This document shows positions 1-9,695 of a stretch of 64,000 bases of DNA, one piece after another. The translations under genes were made by a program, and so were the position numbers. Where the stretch lies: contig NZ_JANQJQ010000044.1 of NCBI RefSeq assembly GCF_028281565.1, forward strand, positions 1-64,000. Direction: 5' to 3'. The notes beneath the pieces are model-generated. The model saw only the letters and a list, made by a program, of their open reading frames with translations, did not search any database and was not told the DNA's origin. This DNA comes from Seonamhaeicola sp. (GTDB lineage Bacteria; Bacteroidota; Bacteroidia; Flavobacteriales; Flavobacteriaceae). How positions within the stretch are numbered: position 1 is the stretch's first letter; each line of letters opens with the position of its first letter.

Positions 1-1
1 T

Positions 2-976
2 CAGGCAGTAGAACCCATTCTTCAAGAAAACAAAGATCGTTTTGTTATTTTTCCAATTCAACATCATGATATTTGGGAATGGTATAAAAAATCTGAGGCG
101 AGTTTCTGGACTGCAGAAGAAATTGACCTTCATCAGGACTTAACAGATTGGTCGACCAAACTTACAGACGATGAGCGTTACTTCATCAAACACATTTTAG
201 CCTTTTTTGCTGCCAGCGACGGTATTGTAAACGAGAATTTGGCGGAAAACTTTGTAAATGAAGTACAATATAGTGAGGCAAAATTCTTTTACGGTTTCCA
301 AATTATGATGGAAAACATCCACAGTGAAACTTATTCGCTTTTAATTGATACTTATGTAAAAGACGAAAAGGAAAAAGATATTTTATTCAAGGCCATAGAA
401 AATTTCCCGGCGATTAAAAAGAAAGCAGACTGGGCATTAAAATGGATTGAATCCCCAAGTTTTGCGGAGCGTTTAATTGCTTTTGCAGCAGTAGAAGGGA
501 TATTTTTCTCAGGTGCTTTCTGCTCTATTTTCTGGTTAAAGAAACGTGGTTTAATGCCGGGGTTAACATTTTCAAATGAGTTGATCTCCAGAGATGAAGG
601 GGTACATTGTGATTTTGCAGTACACTTACATCAAAATCATTTGGTAAATAAGGTGCCTAAAACCAGAATAACTGAAATATTGATAGATGCGCTTGATATA
701 GAGCGTGAATTTATAACAGAGTCTTTACCGGTTAGTTTAATTGGTATGAATGCCAAACTAATGACTCAGTATTTAGAGTTTGTAACAGACAGGCTATTAA
801 GTGAATTAGGCTGTGACAAAGTATACAACACTACCAATCCGTTTGATTTTATGGACATGATCTCTCTTCAGGGAAAAACCAATTTCTTTGAAAAACGTGT
901 GTCCGAATATCAAAAAGCAGGTGTTTTAAATAAAGAAGAAGAACAGGACAAATTTAGTTTTGATGCAGACTTTTAG
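2..976 (+). CDS. nrdB: Ribonucleoside-diphosphate reductase, beta subunit (5' truncated)
   Basis: Radical-generating small subunit of class I ribonucleotide reductase, partner of the NrdA encoded next. The reading frame is open from base 2, so the true start lies before the window; the TTG at 239 is internal. About 324 residues are present, nearly the whole family length. Iron-ligand motifs are visible: an ExxH in [11 protein letters not shown], and later a Glu in FAAVEG and DEGVH. The Tyr in ETYSLL is in the position of the radical tyrosine of class Ia enzymes, and the sequence around it closely resembles the eukaryotic R2 motif. The gene lies 188 bp upstream of nrdA on the same strand. Confidence 0.97.
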   Translation, partial: QAVEPILQENKDRFVIFPIQHHDIWEWYKKSEASFWTAEEIDLHQDLTDWSTKLTDDERYFIKHILAFFAASDGIVNENLAENFVNEVQYSEAKFFYGFQIMMENIHSETYSLLIDTYVKDEKEKDILFKAIENFPAIKKKADWALKWIESPSFAERLIAFAAVEGIFFSGAFCSIFWLKKRGLMPGLTFSNELISRDEGVHCDFAVHLHQNHLVNKVPKTRITEILIDALDIEREFITESLPVSLIGMNAKLMTQYLEFVTDRLLSELGCDKVYNTTNPFDFMDMISLQGKTNFFEKRVSEYQKAGVLNKEEEQDKFSFDADF

Positions 977-1164
977 TTTGCTGTAAATCCTAAAAAAGGG
1001 TTCTTCCGGATCCATATTATTTTCCGTCATCGGGAAATAAGCTAAACTATTTTTTATCAAACCCAACTAAACTTTTTCTAACTAACCCTTAGAAAATTTT
1101 TTTAGAATAACTAGCTAACCATTTTTCTGAAGCCATTCAGAAAGCCTAAAAAACAGTAAAACAA

Positions 1165-3660
1165 ATGTATGTAATCAAAAGAGACGGTAGAAAAGAACAG
1201 GTCATGTTCGACAAGATCACCGCAAGAGTGAGAAAATTATGTTACGGACTAAACGAATTGGTAGATCCGTTAAAAGTTACCATGCGTGTCATTGAAGGTT
1301 TATATGACGGTGTAACCACCAGTGAACTGGATAATTTGGCAGCGGAAATTGCAGCGACTATGACTACGGCACACCCGGACTATGCACGTTTGGCAGCGAG
1401 AATTTCCGTGTCTAATTTGCATAAAAACACTAAAAAGACATTTAGTGAAGTGATGCAGGATCTGTATACATACGTTAACCCAAGAACCGATAAAGATGCG
1501 CCTTTATTATCCGATGAGGTCTATAATGTAATTATGGAGCACAAAGACCGTCTCGACTCCACCATTATATACAACCGGGATTTTGGATATGATTACTTCG
1601 GTTTTAAAACCTTAGAGCGTTCTTACCTGTTGAAGCTTAACGGTAAAATAGCTGAGCGTCCGCAACACATGCTAATGCGTGTTTCCGTAGGGATCCATTT
1701 AGATGATATTGACGCTGCTATTGAAACCTATGAGTTGATGTCTAAAAAGTACTTTACACATGCAACCCCAACGTTGTTCAATTCCGGAACGCCAAAACCA
1801 CAGATGTCGTCTTGTTTCCTGTTAACTATGAAAGAAGACAGTATTGACGGTATTTACGATACGTTAAAGCAAACTGCTAAAATATCGCAGTCTGCCGGGG
1901 GTATTGGTTTGGCTATGCATAATATTCGTGCGACAGGCAGTTATATTGCCGGGACTAACGGAACCAGTAATGGTATTGTGCCCATGTTACGTGTATTTAA
2001 TGATACGGCGCGTTACGTAGATCAGGGAGGCGGTAAGCGTAAAGGTAGTTTTGCGGTGTATCTAGAGCCCTGGCATGCTGATATTTTTGAATTTTTAGAC
2101 CTGAAAAAGAATCACGGTAAAGAAGAAATGCGGGCCCGCGATTTATTCTACGCTATGTGGATCCCGGATTTATTCATGAAACGCGTTCAGGAAGATGGAG
2201 AATGGACGTTAATGTGTCCAAATGAGTGCCCCGGATTACCTGAAACACACAGTGAGGAATTTGAAAAATTATATTCAAAGTACGAAGCAGAAGGGCAGGG
2301 ACGCAAAACCATTAAAGCACGTGAACTCTGGGAGAAAATATTAGAATCTCAAATTGAAACCGGTACACCGTATATGTTGTATAAAGATTCGGCTAACCGT
2401 AAATCGAATCAACAGAATTTAGGAACGATCCGTTCTTCAAACTTGTGTACTGAGATCTTAGAATATACTTCACCAGATGAGGTGGCAGTTTGTAATTTAG
2501 CATCTATTGCTTTACCAATGTTCGTGAAGAACGGTCAGTTTGATCATAAAGAACTGTTCCGTATCACAAAACGTGTCACCAAAAACTTAAATAGGGTCAT
2601 TGATAGAAATTACTATCCGGTGCCGGAGGCTGAAAATTCTAACATGCGCCATCGTCCTATTGGATTGGGCGTTCAGGGATTAGCAGATACGTTCATTCAA
2701 TTGCGTTTACCGTTTACAAGTGATGAAGCTAAACAATTAAACCAGGATATTTTTGAAACACTTTACTATGCTGCGGTTACGGCCAGTATGGAAGAAGCTA
2801 AAACAGATGGTCCTTACCAAACCTATAAAGGGTCTCCAATAAGTAAAGGCGAATTCCAACATAACCTATGGGGATTAAAAGACAGTGATTTAAGTGGTAA
2901 TTGGGATTGGGAAAAACTTCGTAAGCAGGTGTTGAAAAACGGTGTGCGTAATTCGTTGTTAGTGGCACCTATGCCAACAGCATCTACCTCTCAAATTTTA
3001 GGTAATAATGAGTGTTTTGAGCCTTATACATCTAACATTTATACGCGTCGTGTCTTATCGGGTGAGTTTATAGTGGTGAACAAGCATTTATTGGAAGATT
3101 TAGTAGAATTAGGTCTTTGGAACGAAGGGCTTAAGCAAGATATAATGCGGGCCAATGGTTCTATTCAAAATATCGATATCATTCCACAGGATATTAAAGA
3201 CCTTTATAAAACGGTTTGGGAGTTAAGTATGAAGGACATCATCGATATGTCCCGTCAACGCGGCTATTTTATAGATCAATCGCAATCGCTTAACTTATTT
3301 ATGGAAGGTGCCACGATGGCGAAATTAACCTCCATGCATTTCTATGCCTGGAAAAGTGGTCTGAAAACAGGAATGTATTACTTACGTACCAAGAGTGCTG
3401 TTGATGCTATCAAGTTTACACTTCAGACTACCAAAAAAGAAGAACCGGTAGCCGAAACCGTTGAAGTTGACGATGTTGCCGTACAACAGGAAGAAGCAAA
3501 GAAAAAGAAATTAGCCGCACAAAATGCTGCTAAATTTGCTAAACAAAATACGCCTACACCTGAGGTAGATGTAGAGCCTATGTCTGCCGAAGAAATGAAA
3601 GCACTTATTGCTCAGGCAAAAGCCGGTGAAGGTGATGACTGCCTGATGTGTGGCTCTTAA
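1165..3660 (+). CDS. nrdA: Ribonucleoside-diphosphate reductase, alpha subunit
   Basis: Catalytic large subunit that reduces NDPs to dNDPs in the cytoplasm. The 831-residue protein starts with an ATP-cone (about residues 1-95) that mediates allosteric control. The redox cysteine is in SSCFLL, the thiyl-radical cysteine with its catalytic Asn and Glu in SNLCTEI, and the partner cysteine in AVCNLAS. A Lys/Ala-rich linker leads to the mobile C-terminal tail, which ends in DDCLMCGS and carries the CxxC pair that re-reduces the active site. The order nrdB-nrdA is common in Bacteroidota. No NrdR box is evident in the 188-bp gap upstream. Confidence 0.98.
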   Translation: MYVIKRDGRKEQVMFDKITARVRKLCYGLNELVDPLKVTMRVIEGLYDGVTTSELDNLAAEIAATMTTAHPDYARLAARISVSNLHKNTKKTFSEVMQDLYTYVNPRTDKDAPLLSDEVYNVIMEHKDRLDSTIIYNRDFGYDYFGFKTLERSYLLKLNGKIAERPQHMLMRVSVGIHLDDIDAAIETYELMSKKYFTHATPTLFNSGTPKPQMSSCFLLTMKEDSIDGIYDTLKQTAKISQSAGGIGLAMHNIRATGSYIAGTNGTSNGIVPMLRVFNDTARYVDQGGGKRKGSFAVYLEPWHADIFEFLDLKKNHGKEEMRARDLFYAMWIPDLFMKRVQEDGEWTLMCPNECPGLPETHSEEFEKLYSKYEAEGQGRKTIKARELWEKILESQIETGTPYMLYKDSANRKSNQQNLGTIRSSNLCTEILEYTSPDEVAVCNLASIALPMFVKNGQFDHKELFRITKRVTKNLNRVIDRNYYPVPEAENSNMRHRPIGLGVQGLADTFIQLRLPFTSDEAKQLNQDIFETLYYAAVTASMEEAKTDGPYQTYKGSPISKGEFQHNLWGLKDSDLSGNWDWEKLRKQVLKNGVRNSLLVAPMPTASTSQILGNNECFEPYTSNIYTRRVLSGEFIVVNKHLLEDLVELGLWNEGLKQDIMRANGSIQNIDIIPQDIKDLYKTVWELSMKDIIDMSRQRGYFIDQSQSLNLFMEGATMAKLTSMHFYAWKSGLKTGMYYLRTKSAVDAIKFTLQTTKKEEPVAETVEVDDVAVQQEEAKKKKLAAQNAAKFAKQNTPTPEVDVEPMSAEEMKALIAQAKAGEGDDCLMCGS

Positions 3661-3708
3661 GAAATCGGGTTTGCTTCCCCTTTTACGGGGGAGCCCCAAA
3701 TTTAAACG

Positions 3709-3740
3709 AAAAAAGCATCTCCTCAGAGATGCTTTTTTTT
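3709..3740. terminator. Bidirectional intrinsic terminator between nrdA and the OmpA-like gene
   Basis: Perfect 8-bp stem (3714-3721 with 3726-3733), 4-nt loop, followed by eight T on the plus strand and preceded by an A-run, so it can serve both convergent genes. Confidence 0.85.
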
Positions 3741-3757
3741 ATAAAGTCAATCTTGTT

Positions 3758-4639
3758 TTAATCTAATATCTTATTCTCGGCAACGGCTGTATCTTTTTCA
3801 GCCATTAAAGCGAAAAACTTGTCAATATTTGGAAGGATGACAATACGTGTTCTTCTGTTTCTGGCCCTGTTTTGCCATGTTTCATTATCGGTAAGCGGCT
3901 GGTAGCTACTTCTACCGGATGCTATTAACTTTTCAGGTGCTACGTCAAATTTATGTTGTAACCTTCTAACTACAGAAGTGGCTCTTAGAACACTTAGGTC
4001 CCAGTTATCAGCAATCTTATCAGTGTTTATACCTCTGGAATCCGTATGGCCCTCTACCATGACATCTAAACTTGGTTCGGAATTTATAACATCCGCCAAT
4101 TTGGTTAAAATTTTATCTGCTTTAGAGCTTACTATGTGGCTTCCGCTGTTAAATAACATTTTGTCTGAAATAGAGATCATTACAACCGTTTCATTAATGT
4201 CTACGGCAATATCTTCGTCTTCATCAATATCATTGGTGTTAATAGCTTTCTCTAAGTTATATGCTACGGCCAGGTTCATAGAGTCTTTAAGTGTTTTTGC
4301 CTGACTTAACCTGGAAGGATCTACATTTGCCAATGTAGCGCGCATTTTAATCTTGGCATTATTAGAGATTACAGCCCCATTTTTAAGTGTTTCGAATTTA
4401 GAATTACTTTTTTCGGTTAGCACGTCAACATCTTCTTTTAAAGACGAAATTTTAGTGTTGTACTCTGTAACTCTGGCTTGGATCTTAGCAAATTTAGCTT
4501 CTAAATCTTCTTTTTCTACTCTGGTTTTAGTCAATTCACTTTTAATCTGACCATTTTCATGTTCTAAAGCCAGATATTTCTTCTTTGAAACGCAAGAAAA
4601 AGTGAGAGCAACTAATAATAAAATTGAAATTTTCTTCAT
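3758..4639 (-). CDS. OmpA family lipoprotein
   Basis: Peptidoglycan-binding outer-membrane lipoprotein of 293 residues. The signal peptide ends in a lipobox (ALTFSC, Cys about residue 16). A Lys/Glu-rich coiled coil covers roughly residues 25-85. The C-terminal OmpA domain (about 150-275) has the motifs EGHTDSRG, NWDLSVLRA and ARNRRTRI, which supply the Asp and Arg that bind diaminopimelate. It probably tethers the outer membrane to the cell wall. It stands alone, transcribed convergently to nrdA and divergently from the RDD gene. The family assignment is firm; the specific role is not known. Confidence 0.93.
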   Translation of the reverse strand: MKKISILLLVALTFSCVSKKKYLALEHENGQIKSELTKTRVEKEDLEAKFAKIQARVTEYNTKISSLKEDVDVLTEKSNSKFETLKNGAVISNNAKIKMRATLANVDPSRLSQAKTLKDSMNLAVAYNLEKAINTNDIDEDEDIAVDINETVVMISISDKMLFNSGSHIVSSKADKILTKLADVINSEPSLDVMVEGHTDSRGINTDKIADNWDLSVLRATSVVRRLQHKFDVAPEKLIASGRSSYQPLTDNETWQNRARNRRTRIVILPNIDKFFALMAEKDTAVAENKILD

Positions 4640-4836
4640 AATATTAATTTAGGTTTACATCATTTACGTAATGAAGTAGATTATAGATTACGAAGCATGT
4701 GAATTCTTTTTAACAGAGAAAGCTATTTACGCTTTCTATAACGAGAATTTCAAATTTAAATTAAAGGAGGTCATTTTGAAGACGTCTTTTTGTAAATAAA
4801 ATACTATATTTAGTGAACTTAATAAATAGAATAAAA

Positions 4837-5340
4837 ATGAACCCACAAAACTTCATTGTAACCCCGGACATTTACGCCAGCAAGGAAAAGAGATTTGTAA
4901 ACATGATTATTGATGTTATAGCTTATTATGTATTGTCATTTATAGTTGGTATACTTTTCGGGATTTTGGAATTGATTGGTATAACAGGCATTTTAGATTA
5001 TATAGCTACTATGGGGCCTCTTGGGAACTTAATTTTCGGGATAATAATAGTAGGGTCCTATTTTACTGTTTTTGAAGTTTTAACTCAGAAAACATTGGGA
5101 AAACTAATTAGCAAAACAATGGTAGTTTTAGAAGATGGAAGTAAACCAACTACTAAGGATGTTTTAATAAGAACCTTTAGTAGATTTATACCATTTGAGG
5201 CCTTTTCCTTTTTAGGTTCTGAAGGGCGTGGTTGGCATGATTCCATATCAGACACTTATGTTGTTGACACTGCCAAGTTTAAGGCCAAGGTAAAGGCTGA
5301 AAATGAATTAGACCTGATAGGTGTTTCTCAGGAAGATTAA
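4837..5340 (+). CDS. RDD family membrane protein
   Basis: Small integral membrane protein of 167 residues with the RDD domain. Features seen: a basic N-terminus leading into KRFVNMIIDVIAYYV (the R..D signature), a second hydrophobic hairpin around residues 50-80, and the ending GWHDSISDTYVVD, the conserved Asp-Thr-x-Val-Val element. I chose the ATG at 4837; a GTG at 4813 is in frame but less likely. RDD proteins have no settled general function; some act as ion antiporters. The stop lies 6 bp before the cytosine deaminase gene, so the two are probably cotranscribed. Confidence 0.85.
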   Translation: MNPQNFIVTPDIYASKEKRFVNMIIDVIAYYVLSFIVGILFGILELIGITGILDYIATMGPLGNLIFGIIIVGSYFTVFEVLTQKTLGKLISKTMVVLEDGSKPTTKDVLIRTFSRFIPFEAFSFLGSEGRGWHDSISDTYVVDTAKFKAKVKAENELDLIGVSQED

Positions 5341-5346
5341 TTCAGA

Positions 5347-5784
5347 ATGGACAAATTTTTAAAAGAAGCTATTATTGAAGCCAAAAAAGGATTGCGTGAA
5401 GGAGGGATTCCCATAGGTTCCGTCATAGTACATAACGATAAGATTATTGGAAGGGGCCATAATAGGAGAATCCAGAACGGAAGTGTGGTTTTACATGGTG
5501 AAATGGATGCCTTTGAAAATGCCGGCCGACAGTCCGCTTCGGTTTATAAAGCCTGTACTTTATATACTACCTTATCCCCTTGTTCTATGTGTTCCGGGGC
5601 TATTTTATTGTATGGAATACCCAAAGTGATTATTGGCGAAAACCAAACATTTCTGGGAGAAGAAGCCTTATTGAAATCAAGAGGTGTACAAGTTGAAGTA
5701 GTTAATAATCAGGATTGTATTGATCTAATGACTTCTTTTATAGCCTCCAATCCGGAACTTTGGAACGAAGATATTGGCGAGTAG
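5347..5784 (+). CDS. Cytosine deaminase, fungal Fcy1-like
   Basis: Zinc-dependent deaminase of 145 residues in the CDA/TadA fold. Ligands and acid are visible: HGE (His50, Glu52) and SPCSMC (Cys79, Cys82). It resembles yeast cytosine deaminase Fcy1 along its whole length: EGGIPIG near the start, GRGHNRRIQNGS, LHGEMDAFENAGR, TLYTTLSPCSMCSGAI, YGIP, GEN, and the C-terminal ending LWNEDIGE, in which Fcy1 uses Trp and Asp to cap cytosine. It is therefore more likely to convert cytosine to uracil (pyrimidine salvage) than to edit tRNA; tadA is a separate gene at 19023. Substrate is inferred, not shown. Convergent with the next gene, with no gap between them. Confidence 0.85.
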   Translation: MDKFLKEAIIEAKKGLREGGIPIGSVIVHNDKIIGRGHNRRIQNGSVVLHGEMDAFENAGRQSASVYKACTLYTTLSPCSMCSGAILLYGIPKVIIGENQTFLGEEALLKSRGVQVEVVNNQDCIDLMTSFIASNPELWNEDIGE

Positions 5785-6504
5785 TTAGTTTAAAACATCT
5801 GTTCCTAAGAGGGTATTGTCTTTATTGTAATACCAGGCCCTGTTTTTAGGCATTTTAATTCCATTAATTACTTTTTCTTCGGTTAAAAGAATATACTCGC
5901 CGGAATCATTTTTTTGATGGCCGTTTTCATCTGTTCTAAAGAACTGATACACTTCCATAGCATAGGTTTCGGGATTAAAATAGAAATACCAGATATCGCT
6001 TCCTACACTGTCATCATAAGTTACTTTTAAGATCAAATAGTCTTTTCCCTTGAAGGTTTTCTTTTCAACTTTGGGGTCAATGACCGTTCCGGGGTCCTTT
6101 AACTTCATGGGTAAGCCGTAAAGGTAGGTGTAGTAGTCTTTATAAAGATTAGCACTTTCACAATTAAGGCCATGCTTTTTGATGTCTTCTTCTGAAATAT
6201 CTTCAGAATTATTTAAGGCAAATGAACAATTACCCTTATCCACAATGAGAGTTGTTGTAATCGTATCTCTTGTGGCGGTTACCTGAAAAAACTCATTAGG
6301 GAGATCTATTCGAATATCACTATGCCTGGACAATTTATCAGGGGTTTCCATGGTAACTTTCAGGGTACCCTTAAATGTGGCCCAATGACCATCAGGGTCA
6401 TGGTATGTAACAGCCTTATCGAGAAGCTGAGGGCCTGTCAAATTTTGAGAAAACAATTGCCCGGTGATGAATAAAACAGCTAATATTAAATGTAAAGTTT
6501 TCAA
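5785..6504 (-). CDS. Secreted conserved flavobacterial protein (DUF6503-like)
   Basis: Protein of about 239 residues with a Sec signal peptide (MKTLHLILAVLFITGQLFSQ) and a beta-rich body that includes HWATFKGTL, FKGKDYLILKVTY and a GIKMPKNRAWYYN stretch near the end. The pattern resembles outer-membrane or periplasmic proteins annotated DUF6503 in Flavobacteriaceae, and more loosely LolA-like folds. The only plausible start is TTG at 6504; no in-frame ATG is nearby. Function unknown. Confidence 0.75.
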   Translation of the reverse strand: MKTLHLILAVLFITGQLFSQNLTGPQLLDKAVTYHDPDGHWATFKGTLKVTMETPDKLSRHSDIRIDLPNEFFQVTATRDTITTTLIVDKGNCSFALNNSEDISEEDIKKHGLNCESANLYKDYYTYLYGLPMKLKDPGTVIDPKVEKKTFKGKDYLILKVTYDDSVGSDIWYFYFNPETYAMEVYQFFRTDENGHQKNDSGEYILLTEEKVINGIKMPKNRAWYYNKDNTLLGTDVLN

Positions 6505-6535
6505 AATGTTTCTTTTTGTCTAAGATACAAAACAA

Positions 6536-6672
6536 AAAGAGGCTGTCTAAAAAGTCACATCTTTGTCAATCTGAACTAGTTTCAGATTCTAAACGTGTGT
6601 TAAAAATCAGTGCTTTAAGATTCTGAAATAAATTCAGAATGACAGATTTTCATACTTTTAGACAGCCTCTTT
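6536..6672. mobile_element. MITE-like element with GGCTGTCTAAAAAGT termini
   Basis: Inverted terminal repeats of about 19-20 bp (6536-6555 and 6654-6672) enclose 100 bp that contain an inner inverted pair of the type TCAATCTGAA / TTCAGAATGAC. There is no ORF. The same terminal 15-mer bounds the element at 63544-63670. The short length and inverted ends suggest a non-autonomous element; the parent transposase is not in the window. Confidence 0.6.
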
Positions 6673-6690
6673 AATTATATGTTTTTGTAA

Positions 6691-8988
6691 TTACTCTTCT
6701 TCTTCTATTGTCGAAACAACAGTTGCCGGCTCAATAGAGTCGTCATGAGAATTATAATATTCTTCCAACAGATTCATGGTGGCCGTTAACAGGTCTTTTG
6801 TTTCCAATAAGATACCAAAGTATAAGGTTGTGTTTTTAGGACTGGATTCTTCCGTTCTGGTACGTTCAACCTGTTTCTGTATTTTTTCAGTTAAAAGATT
6901 GAAAACATCATGTTTTTTATGCAATACAGCACCAATTTCATTAAAAGAACCCGAATTGAAAGCATTTTTGGTATCGCTGAACAATACCTCAAAAGCATCA
7001 TCAATGTCTTTAAGCTCTTTTATCTGGCTGAATTTTAGCTTTTTATGATTGTTGTTTACATGTTTGTAACTTGAGTTTGATATATAAGCCAGTGATTGTG
7101 CCATATCTTGCAGGTACCTTAAAATACTCAGATAGAAATTACTGGCTTCAACACTTGGTTCGTCCAGGTTCTTAATGAAATAGAAAATATTGTCTTTTAA
7201 TTCTTCAATCTCATCTGTGAGTCTTTCTACCTGGCTTTTATTTTTCTTAAGCATTTTAAGATTGTGGGTGGCCAGACCATTTACGGCATTGGTATAAATT
7301 CTGTTACCCCGTTTTACAACGTTGGCTATGTTACTGGCACTTTCAACAATAACGCCTTGGGTAGAGCTGCTTTCAGCTTTTTGTAAAGTGTCTTCGGCCT
7401 TAAGTTCTTTTGTCTTTTTTCTGTGGCTCAAATAGTTTCTGACTAAAACAAGTAAAGCAAAAGCAATGAGTGCCACTAAGGCATAGCCTCTGCCACTGTA
7501 TAAAATTAATGCCATGATAGCAGCAGCCACAAAAGCACTTATAGCGGTAAAAAACCATCCGCCAATAACGTTAAGTACTCCGGCAACCCTGTATACAGCA
7601 CTTTCGCTTCCCCAGGCTCTGTCAGCTAAAGACGTACCCATAGCTACCATAAAGGTTACATACGTGGTAGATAAAGGTAATTTCATGGAGGTGGCTAATG
7701 ATATAAGAACACTTGCAACCATAAGGTTTACCGCGGCTCTAACCATATCGAAAGCAGGCATATCTTCCTTTTTAATGGCTGCAGACATAACAGGCTCTTT
7801 AAATTGCCTGGCAATGACACGCTTTGCCGAACCGGGTAATAAGTTGTTTACGCTTTCTGACGCGGCAATGGTCATTCTAACGATGCTTCTGGATAAAAAG
7901 TTGGGTTCAAAACGCTCTTTAACTTCATCCTGACGTGATAAGTCTACCGATGTTTTTACTACCGCTTTAGCTTTACTGGAGAACCATAAGGTTAAAACCA
8001 TTATCAAACCGGCAGCTAATAAAATGTAAGTAGGCGTCTGAATTTTATTTCCAAGACTTTCCATCGTAAACTGAGAGGCCGTTATACCGAGGGTGTCATG
8101 GGCCTGATTGAAATCCAGATAAGCCTGGTAAGCTCCGGTTGTAGGACCGATAAAGTTTACCAGATCATTGCCTGCAAAAGCGACAGCCAGGGCAAACGTT
8201 CCAATAACAATAATAATCTTATATATGTTGGTCTTCAGTAAAGTCATTAACATTAAAGAGGCCATGGTAAAAACTGCAAATCCGGCAGCCAGAACCATTT
8301 CGGTATTGCCTGATATTAAACTTTTTATGTCATCACTCATAAAAGTGGCATTCTTTATCCCTTTTATAAGAATGAAGTACATGATGGATGTTACCGCAAA
8401 ACCACTGAAAATGGCACCATAAAGCTTAGGTTTATCATTAAAATTGAATGATAGTAAAAGACGCGAAATATATTGAATAATAGCGCCTACAGAAAAGGCG
8501 ACTACAACCGAGAGCAATATACCCAGTATAATTTCTATCGCTTTCTCATTATTAATATAATTACCGATGTCTAATAAAGACAGGTCATTACTCATAGTAA
8601 TTTTGATAACAGCCATACATACTGAAGCTCCTAAAAGTTCAAAAACTATAGACACCGTGGTAGAGGTTGGCAACCCTAAGGTATTAAAGAAATCAAGTAG
8701 CAGGATATCGGTGATCATAACTGCCATGAAAATGATCATGATCTCATCAAATACAAATTCGCCCGGGACAAAGATGCCTTTCCTGGCAATTTCCATCATA
8801 CCGCTGGATGACATAGCTCCAAAAGCAACACCTATACTTGCAACAATCATTAAGGTTCTAAACGAAACTGCTTTAGAGCCGATAGCTGAGTTAAGGAAGT
8901 TTACGGCATCATTACTCACACCGACAACCAGATCTGCAATAGCCAGAACGGCCAGAGCAATAATCATAAAAGTATAAAGATTGTCCAT
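6691..8988 (-). CDS. Inorganic phosphate transporter, PiT family, with C-terminal PhoU-like domain
   Basis: Inner-membrane phosphate permease of 765 residues. Two PiT repeats carry the family signatures: GVSNDAVNFLNSAIGSKA near the N-terminus and FAGNDLVNFIGPTTGAYQAY near residue 270. About 12 hydrophobic segments are followed, after residue 530, by a cytoplasmic helical region (about 560-740) resembling PhoU/DUF47, which in other bacteria is a separate gene (pit accessory protein). The fused form is usual in Bacteroidota. The upstream region shared with the MORN gene has 11-bp-phased ATGTTA repeats at 9043-9070, just upstream of a weak -7 box (minus strand, 9023-9016), suggesting phosphate control. 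Confidence 0.94.
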   Translation of the reverse strand: MDNLYTFMIIALAVLAIADLVVGVSNDAVNFLNSAIGSKAVSFRTLMIVASIGVAFGAMSSSGMMEIARKGIFVPGEFVFDEIMIIFMAVMITDILLLDFFNTLGLPTSTTVSIVFELLGASVCMAVIKITMSNDLSLLDIGNYINNEKAIEIILGILLSVVVAFSVGAIIQYISRLLLSFNFNDKPKLYGAIFSGFAVTSIMYFILIKGIKNATFMSDDIKSLISGNTEMVLAAGFAVFTMASLMLMTLLKTNIYKIIIVIGTFALAVAFAGNDLVNFIGPTTGAYQAYLDFNQAHDTLGITASQFTMESLGNKIQTPTYILLAAGLIMVLTLWFSSKAKAVVKTSVDLSRQDEVKERFEPNFLSRSIVRMTIAASESVNNLLPGSAKRVIARQFKEPVMSAAIKKEDMPAFDMVRAAVNLMVASVLISLATSMKLPLSTTYVTFMVAMGTSLADRAWGSESAVYRVAGVLNVIGGWFFTAISAFVAAAIMALILYSGRGYALVALIAFALLVLVRNYLSHRKKTKELKAEDTLQKAESSSTQGVIVESASNIANVVKRGNRIYTNAVNGLATHNLKMLKKNKSQVERLTDEIEELKDNIFYFIKNLDEPSVEASNFYLSILRYLQDMAQSLAYISNSSYKHVNNNHKKLKFSQIKELKDIDDAFEVLFSDTKNAFNSGSFNEIGAVLHKKHDVFNLLTEKIQKQVERTRTEESSPKNTTLYFGILLETKDLLTATMNLLEEYYNSHDDSIEPATVVSTIEEEE

Positions 8989-9042
8989 CTAAAAGAAAAG
9001 GTAAATTTTAAAGAGCAAATGTCTTATTTTTAATTAAACCTA

Positions 9043-9070
9043 ATGTTACGAAAATGTTATGTTCTTTCAT
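9043..9070. promoter_or_regulatory. Candidate PhoB box upstream of the PiT gene
   Basis: ATGTTA at 9043 and 9054 (spacing exactly 11) followed by TTTCAT at 9065. For the PiT gene the array would span about -32 to -59 from a start site placed after a near-consensus -7 box (CAAATGTC, 9016-9023, read on the minus strand). An 11-bp phase is the known PhoB subsite spacing; binding is inferred. Confidence 0.5.
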
Positions 9071-9187
9071 GTTTTTAATAATGGATATACAACTATGAGT
9101 TGCGTTATTCAATTATTGCTTATGTTATTCGAATATTAATCATTTGTTAAATCATAAACAAATGAAAATCAATTATTTATAAATTTA

Positions 9188-9226
9188 ATGTTAAATTAAT
9201 GTTATGTAAATGTTGCTTGAATGTAA
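9188..9226 (+). promoter_or_regulatory. Candidate PhoB box upstream of the MORN-type gene
   Basis: Four units in exact 11-bp phase: ATGTTA (9188), ATGTTA (9199), ATGTTG (9210), ATGTAA (9221). The last unit ends 9 bp before the -7 box at 9236, the geometry expected for PhoB replacing a -33 element. Confidence 0.6.
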
Positions 9227-9243
9227 AATATTATTTATATTTG
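9213..9243 (+). promoter_or_regulatory. Promoter of the MORN-type gene
   Basis: TATATTTG at 9236-9243 matches the Bacteroidota -7 consensus TAnnTTTG. A TTG lies 20 bp upstream, at 9213-9215. The leader would be about 30 nt. Confidence 0.6.
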
Positions 9244-9277
9244 TTATAGAATTATTAATTAAAAACCCCCACATATT

Positions 9278-9622
9278 ATGAAAAAATATATCCTCATTTT
9301 AGCAGTTCTATTTATTGGAACATCAGTTTTTGCTCAAGATAATAATACAGTAAAACATGAAAAAAAGGGCGATCTGATTGAGACCACCTACTTTTATGCT
9401 AATGGCACCGTACAACAGCAAGGAACTTTTAACCAGGAAGGCAAATTACATGGTGTCTGGACCAGTTATGACGCCGAAGGTAACAGAATAGCTGTAGGGA
9501 ATTACGAAAACGGAAAAAAGGTAGGTAAATGGACATTTTGGGTGAATGGCGAAGCAAATGAAGTGGACTACGTAGATTCCAAAATTACCAAAGTCGTTAA
9601 AGCAAATAATGAAGGATCATAA
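9278..9622 (+). CDS. Secreted MORN/YwqK-type repeat protein
   Basis: Small exported protein of 114 residues. The signal peptide (cleavage after VFAQ, about residue 19) is followed by three MORN-like strands: YFYANGTVQQQGTFNQEG, GVWTSYDAEGNRIAVGNYENG and GKWTFWVNGE. Such proteins are widespread in Bacteroidota and their function is unknown. Databases sometimes call them YwqK antitoxin or nucleotidyltransferase, neither of which the sequence supports. It is divergent from the PiT gene and preceded by the phased repeats at 9188-9226, so a phosphate-starvation role is the best contextual guess. Confidence 0.82.
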   Translation: MKKYILILAVLFIGTSVFAQDNNTVKHEKKGDLIETTYFYANGTVQQQGTFNQEGKLHGVWTSYDAEGNRIAVGNYENGKKVGKWTFWVNGEANEVDYVDSKITKVVKANNEGS

Positions 9623-9645
9623 TCAAGTTTGATTAATTGAATAGT

Positions 9646-9676
9646 AAAAAAGCTCCCAAATCGGGAGCTTTTTTTT
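9646..9676. terminator. Bidirectional intrinsic terminator
   Basis: Stem AAAAAGCTCCC / GGGAGCTTTTT with a 5-nt loop and T-tract, between the convergent MORN-type and TonB receptor genes. Confidence 0.88.
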
Positions 9677-9695
9677 ATCTAAAATTTAAATGCTA

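Noticed and set aside
239-976. NrdB starting at TTG 239
   Set aside because: The frame is open to base 2 and encodes conserved NrdB sequence upstream; the TTG is an internal Leu codon.
9278-9622. Antitoxin (YwqK) or nucleotidyltransferase for the MORN-type protein
   Set aside because: It has a signal peptide and only MORN-like strands; no toxin partner or nucleotidyltransferase motif is present.
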